The position numbers and the translations under genes were made by a program. 64,000 nucleotides of DNA. It comes from Valencia hispanica. Lineage: Eukaryota > Chordata > Actinopteri > Cyprinodontiformes > Valenciidae. Numbering within the stretch: position 1 is the stretch's first letter; every line of letters starts with the position of its first letter. Shown here one piece after another: positions 58,861-64,000 of the stretch. The notes below the pieces were generated by a model. It was not told where the DNA came from. It was given only the letters and a program-made list of their open reading frames with translations, and did not search any database. The DNA is taken from NCBI GenBank assembly GCA_963556495.2, contig OY747713.1, positions 5,146,821 through 5,210,820 on the forward strand, written 5' to 3'.

Positions 58861-60153
58861 CACACCTGCAGGCATGAAAATCGCCTCACAAAGGGACAGG
58901 CGCTGGTTTGCCGTGCGTGGTTTTCTCAACACAAACTCAGATTGGATTACGCCGTTGCACATAAACATGCAAACACTCGGAGTTGAGACACACACACACA
59001 CAAACACACAGAGGCGCAGGAATCAGCAGGGCTCTCCGGCTCTACTCTCTGGAAGGGTCCTGCACCTTTAAGCGAGCATCCAGACTGGCTCGCTCACACT
59101 TTCCACAAGAAGCTTTTTTTTTCTTCTTCTTCTTTGTGTGTGTGTGTGTGAGATCACACGCTGGCTTCATTATGTCAGAAAGCTGTGAAGGAGGACAGGA
59201 GCCTTTCTAAAGCCCCGTTCCATCTCATTCATGCAGGCGGGGGGAACAAGATCGCTGCCTTCAGGTTGGCACAAAAGGACGCCTCCTTTGGATTACACAC
59301 ACACACACAGCAGCAGGCAGTGTCGGACATTAGATGCAACACGCTCACACCTCCTACAATCGCACGCGCCTTGTAGAAGACACGTAAAAGCATATTCTTG
59401 TTGTCATTATAATGCATGGAAAAACCCGGCCCATCTAAACCAACCGTGACAAATGTTTCGGTTAGAAGTCCAAAAGATTTCTGAGCGCTGCTTCTTTTAT
59501 TCGTCTGCAGAAGGGGCAGAGGTGTTTACGGCAGATGTAACGGACAGAGCTGGATGTGTGGTCCCAGCAGTGTGCTTTCACGGTCAGGTCTGCTACTACC
59601 TCATGTCAAAAATCAATTTTCCTATGCAGGTGGACTTTTCTTGTTGTGACATCCAGCGTGAATAGAAGTTGAATCTACTGTCCCTCCAGTCTTGCTGCAA
59701 TTTGATGCTTTCAGCTGTTGTGATTGCTTTGTATGGGAAGGTCAAGGACAGATGGTTCTGCAGGCACCCAGCTCAGAATACGGCTTGTGAAGTTTAGGTT
59801 TTACTCAATTATTTAATTTTGTGACAACAAAATAAAAGAGAACAACACAAACTTGACAACTAAAGCTGATTCTGAAGTTGGGTTTGTTCATTAAAGCCTA
59901 ACAGATGATTGCTTGTTTAATGACAGATTACATTTCTAACAAATTCCCCCAACGATTTTAAATCTAACATCTTTTACTTGGCCAGATCTGGGAATTTCAT
60001 GGGCTGCATGCCAAATCCGGTCCGTAGGATGTCCACGGAAATGGGAAAATTATTATTTTGTAAACCCATCTTTTGCTCATTTACGTCCTGAGGCAGTCTT
60101 CCTGCAGCAGTTAATCAGAGAGAAAGGCAAGTTAGACCAACAACGTCAGTTCA
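58861..60153. other. Non-coding stretch with several short CA/GT runs
   Basis: CA runs lie at 58988-59010 and 59297-59310, and a T/CTT/GT run at 59114-59152. The frames at 58694-59449 pass through them. No gene is supported. Confidence 0.55.
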
Positions 60154-60565
60154 TGTTAAAAAAGGAAACACTGATGACCACTCAGGTCCTTTTATTCCAG
60201 TCTACTTAACGTCTACTCAACAGAACCAAACATGGAGAAGCAGCTTTCAGCTTCTATGCTCCTCTAAACTGGAACAAACTTCCAGACAACTGCAAAGCTG
60301 CTGAAACACTGAGTTCCTTTAAATCAAGGCTAAAAACGTATCTGTTTAGAGCTGCCTTTGATTATTTGATTAATAATAGCTGGAATGTCATAACAGTAGT
60401 ATGTTTTTAATTTTCTTTATGTTTCTGATTGTGTGTTTTCAGTTTTTATTGTTGTTTTTTTTTTGTCGCTGTTATTTTTTCCCCCCCTAATCGCCCAAAA
60501 CACCTTACATTGCTTTGTTGCTGAAAGTGTGCTGTACAAATACATTTTTCCTCGCCTTGATGGAG
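60154..60565 (+). pseudogene. LINE ORF2 C-terminal tail (copy 1), uninterrupted
   Basis: The frame ending at 60410 encodes TKHGEAAFSFYAPLNWNKLP, then DNCKAAETLSSFKSRLKTYLF, the C-terminal tail typical of a class of fish LINEs ('W..LP......SSFKS.LKT.LF'). A 3' UTR follows, ending with GTGCTGTACAAATACA. Upstream codons are degraded. This copy carries the unoccupied target (ACCAAACATGGAGAAGC near 60225-60241) of the MITE found in copy 2. Confidence 0.82.
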
Positions 60566-60640
60566 AATGTAAAACTGTATTCAGCCAATGACCTGAGTCT
60601 CGACAACAACTAAAGTTACTGATTTGGTTCTTTGGGAAAA
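60566..60640. other. Spacer between two LINE tails
   Basis: Short spacer with no recognised feature. Confidence 0.5.
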
Positions 60641-61625
60641 TTCATCAGTTTTCCAGAACTCAACCAAACTGTTTATGTGTCAGAAAGCTTATCAAGCAGT
60701 TTTTGTATCTAAATACCTTTGTATTTATAAATCATTGAATGGCTCAGCACCAAAGTATGTTGAAGATCTACTGTTACTATAGCAACCCCCACCAGACCAA
60801 TCAGGTCCTCTAATTCCAGACTACATCATCCCTAGAATCAGAACCAAACATGCCCTTACAGAAAAGTAACATGGCCTTGAACATGTTCTTCACATAGGAT
60901 CACATGTTATCCCATGTGGTACATGGTACACCACATGTGTAGCACACACGAACTTCACGTGTGTGGTTTTACATGGGTTTCACATATTTCTCACATGTAA
61001 TCACATCGACTGCACATGGGCTTCACATGTAATTTCACATAGGTTTCACACAAATTTTTCACACGTAGGTTTCATGTGGAAAAAATAACATGTTTCACGT
61101 GTGGTTTACATGTTATCCCATGGGCTTCACATGTAAATGTCTATGGGTTTCACAGTTTATTACCATGAAAATGTTCCAAATTCACAAGGGAAATGTGTGC
61201 AAAACACAGGTGGTCACATGTTCTTCACGCATCTCACCTGGTGACTAACATGTTTTCACATGTCAATTTCACATGGGACAAAGACTTTTCACATGCGCTT
61301 TTTCTGTAAGGGTGGAGAAGCAGCTTTCAGTTTCTATGCTCCTCTAATCTGGAACAAACTTCCAGAAAACTGCAAAGCTGCTGAAACACAGAGTTCTTTT
61401 AAATCAAGGCTAAAAACGTATCTGTTTAGAGCTGCCTTTGAGCGATGCTTTCATTTATCATGTATCTGTGTGTGCTTCTTGCTTTATTGCTGTTTTTACT
61501 TTATATGCTTTATCTGTGTTTTACTGCTATTTATATTTCACCCCTTAATCATGTAAAGCACCTTGAATTACCTGTTGTTGAAAGTGTGCTATACAAATAC
61601 AATTGCAATTGCCTAAACATTAAAA
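60641..61625 (+). pseudogene. LINE ORF2 C-terminal tail (copy 2), interrupted by a MITE
   Basis: Before the insertion the frame gives CIYKSLNGSAPKYVEDLL and IPDYIIPRIRTKH. After it, 61313 onward gives EAAFSFYAPLIWNKLPENCK, then SSFKSRLKTYLFRAAF. Joined, these are in the same order as in copy 1. The 3' UTR ends GTGCTATACAAATACAATTG. Several stops precede the insertion, so the copy was probably already dead. Confidence 0.85.
60853..61312. mobile_element. CACATG-rich MITE with 2-bp TG target duplication
   Basis: The ends are CCCTTACAGAAAA at the left and TTTTCTGTAAGGG at the right, exact 13-bp inverted repeats. The site is flanked by TG at 60851-60852 and TG at 61313-61314. The paralogous LINE tail at 60154-60565 reads straight through as ACCAAACATGGAGAAGC, proving the insertion and limiting the duplication to TG. 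The 460-bp interior is built from degenerate TTCACATGTG-like units, with ten exact CACATG motifs, and has no coding capacity. CCC termini recall piggyBac, but a TTAA duplication is absent, so I leave the superfamily unassigned. Confidence 0.9.
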
Positions 61626-61691
61626 AACGGTAAAATCAAAGTAACCATCAACTAAAAACCCATGACCTGATCTCTAACAACCAGAAGACAC

Positions 61692-61748
<57 letters not shown>
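61692..61748. repeat. (TA)n microsatellite
   Basis: About 28 TA units, self-complementary. Confidence 0.97.
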
Positions 61749-61755
<7 letters not shown>

Positions 61756-62329
61756 GGATACAGGAAATATGCAGGATAGCATTTTAAGTGTGGAGTTTAC
61801 ATTTGATCTCAGTTTTAAAGACTCCTGTTGCACTCAGTGAGGCTCAGAGTTGGGCGACATAACATATTGTGAATATACTGCAACTTTGTGGATTTAATTC
61901 AACTGATAAGGTCCCATGAAAGTTGACCAATTATACCATCACTGCATAATATGCTAGTATTGTTCTGCTGTGTTTCGGAGGGTAAGGATCTAATTCTGGG
62001 ATAAAGTACATTTTAAGGTTAACATCAGTTAACTACAGTTTGATGTAATTTCTAAGCAATGTAGGGACATTAAAACAAAAAAAAATGGCAGATGTTTTAT
62101 TCTTACTGTGTATTACTGCCTGTATTTGATGACAAGAAGCACATGAAGGTGTTCAAACTAACAAGATGAGTGGTGGAGTTTCTTTTACTAGAATTTAAAC
62201 TGAGGACAATTCCATGTATCAAACCTCACTTTTTGATGCACAAAAGGATTTTCCAATATGCCCCATTGAGGGCAGGATCTGGTTGCCTGCTGTGTTTATG
62301 CTTCGTGGTCAGGCTTTTACACACACACA
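61749..62329. other. AT-rich non-coding stretch with a hAT-like end
   Basis: GAGTTGGGCGACATAACATA near 61847-61866 resembles a hAT terminus and is the inverse type of 33470-33560. Nothing else is recognised. Confidence 0.4.
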
Positions 62330-62600
62330 CGCACGTCTTGCTATACTTGTGTTGACATTGTATTGACTTCCATTGATTTTACTATGCCTAACCCAGACAC
62401 TTTCCCTAAACCTAACCATTACTGATACATGCCTAACCCTAACCTTAACCTAAACCTAATTCACACCATACCTCTAAACCTAACTAGTAGAGTTTAATAG
62501 CTAGTTAAACATTGTGGGGACCAGGCAAAATGTCCTCACAACTACACATGTCCACACAAGGGTGGTGGGCTGTCAAAGGTTGGTCCACACAAATATAGCT
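62330..62600. repeat. CTTGTGGGGACA-type repeat with telomere-like core
   Basis: This region has the order of a common vertebrate/fish repeat: TTGACTTCCATTGA, then a run of CCTAACCCTAACCTTAACC units (about 62380-62485), then ATTGTGGGGACCAGGCAAAA and TGTCCTCACAA, and a CA tract. The TAACCC-like units are inside the repeat, so this is not a chromosome end. It is probably a non-autonomous DNA element whose ends I cannot place exactly. Confidence 0.6.
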
Positions 62601-62606
62601 ATACAT

Positions 62607-62608
<2 letters not shown>

Positions 62609-62699
<91 letters not shown>
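62609..62699. repeat. (CA)n microsatellite
   Basis: About 45 CA units with one CC interruption near 62642. It follows directly on the telomere-like repeat. Confidence 0.97.
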
Positions 62700-62701
<2 letters not shown>

Positions 62702-63399
62702 CGTACAACTGTTTTCATTTAGCCATTTCTAACCTTTTCTCTGTTTTTGTTTGCAAACGTGGCTGAAATTAGAGCGCAGAAAAATGATTGTGCTCGAACA
62801 TGATGAGGATTTTTAACTTCTGTTCTTAAATAAAATCAGGATTTTGCTACAAGTCTTTACAAGACATTTTTTTTGTTGCTTTCAGGCAACAATTAGAGAC
62901 ATAATAAGATTGAGTATAAAGCTTTGTACCCCTGGAAACCCACTACTAAATACTCTGAAACTTACTTCACTTGGTATCAGTCTCCACTTTTAAGTGGAGA
63001 CTGATCATCAACTTCGCTGATGTTATGTGCATGTCGTTATGCAGCTGTGTTATGTTTCTATTTATTTCTGCAGATAAACACCAAACATTTAACAACTTTC
63101 TATAGAAGACTATAACATAAAGAGATGTAAAGCTCAGAATTGTTCTGTATTAATTTGCATGAACTGAACTGAAAACTAGTTCAATTAAAAGGGTGTAACC
63201 CCGGTTACATGCAACCCAAACAGGTTATCAGGTAAAAAAAAACACCCAGGATGAATTCATCATCAACATTGTGACTATATGCTGATTTCGTAATCTGAAC
63301 TCGCCAGATTTCATCTCAGACCAAAGCGGAGCGTAAGAGTGACGGAGAAGGTGAAAGGGGGAAGAGGGAGAGGCGTGGAAGGGAGGAACTTGAGCTATG
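62700..63399. other. Non-coding stretch, no gene recognised
   Basis: AT-rich. A local inverted repeat, AGTCTCCACTTTTAAGTGGAGACT at about 62980-63003, is a near-perfect palindrome. No gene. Confidence 0.55.
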
Positions 63400-64000
63400 A
63401 GACGAATGAATAGGCACGGCGTTGTTTATGGCATTTATGTGCACAGAGTAGAAAGCCTATCGACGGACACCTCTCCTGACAAAAGGGCCGCGCACGCTGA
63501 GTGCATTCGATTAAGGGCGCACGGTGGCGTTAAACCAGAAAAGGTCCCCCGCTGCGGCCGCGATTCATTATTTAGCGGGAGTGTAAAATGGACACTGGCT
63601 TTATAAACACACACACAGCCACTGAACTGAGGCATTAGGGAAATGTAGCGCACACAAAGTACCAAAGAAGTACAGAAAGTACTCGTGTACTCGGACAGAC
63701 ATACATAGCCCTGTGCTCATAAATAGCTGACATATGATTGCTGATTACAAACCCAAAGAGAGCAGAGCACATGGGGCAGTCATACATACCCAGAGTACAG
63801 CCAATTTAGCCCTTAATGGTGTTTGGGGCCATTAGGGCCAACCATCAAGTTGACTGTCCAATGCAGCATGCATGTGCAGGAGGACACTGTTTACCTGCAC
63901 TATTTTCCTCCCCTATATGTGTGTCTAATGGCCTATGAATGTTACCACGGTAACAATGGGAGTCTGAGCTGGTTGAATGGACAGACCGATGGACAGCAGC
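63400..64000. other. Candidate conserved non-coding block at the window end
   Basis: Balanced, non-repetitive DNA has CpG-rich text at 63485-63565 (AAGGGCGCACGGTGGCGTTA, GCGGCCGCGATTCATTATTT), followed by compact motif-dense sequence at 63700-63960 (AATTTAGCCCTTAATGGTGT, GGCCATTAGGGCC) and an X-box-like palindrome. It runs off the window. No coding frame is supported. Conservation is inferred. Confidence 0.35.
63941..63954. promoter_or_regulatory. RFX X-box-like palindrome (second site)
   Basis: GTTACCACGGTAAC is two perfect 6-bp arms with a 2-bp spacer and fits GTNRCC(0-3N)RGYAAC. It lies in the motif-dense block at the window end. The match is seen; occupancy by RFX factors is inference. 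Confidence 0.4.

Noticed and set aside
60853..61312. piggyBac element because of the CCC ends
   Set aside because: The flanks and the empty-site paralog show TG, not TTAA, as the duplication.
62380..62485. Chromosome end (true telomere)
   Set aside because: Units are few and degenerate, lie inside a dispersed repeat and are followed by more than 1 kb of unique sequence.
62505..62732. Open frames with cysteine-valine or threonine-histidine repeats
   Set aside because: Translation of the CA array.

Overview
The window looks like intergenic (or very long intronic) DNA from a ray-finned fish, probably a percomorph and possibly a cyprinodontiform. The case rests on texture and transposon content: AT-rich single-copy DNA, many CA/GT, TA, ATCT and GGAT microsatellites, an almost complete Tc1-like transposon, several decayed Tc1 and hAT copies, L2/CR1-like LINE tails, and a LINE/SINE tail family ending in (GAATT)n that is common in percomorph genomes. 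I found no host protein-coding exon, tRNA, rRNA, CRISPR array or bacterial-type operon. Every protein similarity I can defend belongs to a mobile element. The longest open frames elsewhere run through low-complexity or simple-repeat DNA.

Layout. 1-0.35 kb: a GGAT minisatellite with higher-order structure. 0.35-9.4 kb: mostly single-copy DNA with a SINE remnant, a 138-bp TA-target MITE, CpG/purine-rich blocks and candidate conserved non-coding blocks, one carrying an RFX-type X-box palindrome. 9.4-10.7 kb: a TTAA-target element and a hAT end. 13.4-16.6 kb: second MITE copy, LINE ORF2 tail, dispersed repeat. 20.8-23.8 kb: Tc1 remnant and LINE tail. 26.6-28.2 kb: Tc1-like element with both inverted repeats, TA duplication and a broken transposase. 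29.9-30.5 kb: PIF/Harbinger-like element with TAA duplication. 32.4-35.9 kb: THAP-domain fragment, decayed repeats, Tc1 remnant, hAT end. 38.5-40.25 kb: Tc1 remnant split by a hAT copy. 47.5-50.05 kb: a 2.07-kb hAT element with a perfect 8-bp duplication, a second element nested in it and another inverted-repeat element beside it. 50.4-57.1 kb: two LINE tails in opposite orientation and a stack of nested hAT-like elements. 60.2-61.6 kb: two LINE tails, one interrupted by a 460-bp CACATG-rich MITE whose empty site is visible in the other. 61.7-62.7 kb: TA and CA arrays around a telomere-like repeat. The last 0.6 kb looks conserved and holds a second X-box-like palindrome.

No set of genes works together here. 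The main content is the insertion history of transposons, datable from nesting, target-site duplications and paralogous empty sites. Between the transposons lie GC-moderate, ATTA-rich blocks with the texture of vertebrate non-coding regulatory DNA, which cannot be confirmed without cross-species alignment. I did not find a previously undescribed biological system. The most novel-looking items are the CACATG-rich MITE with a TG duplication, the nested hAT pair, and the stop-containing THAP fragment.
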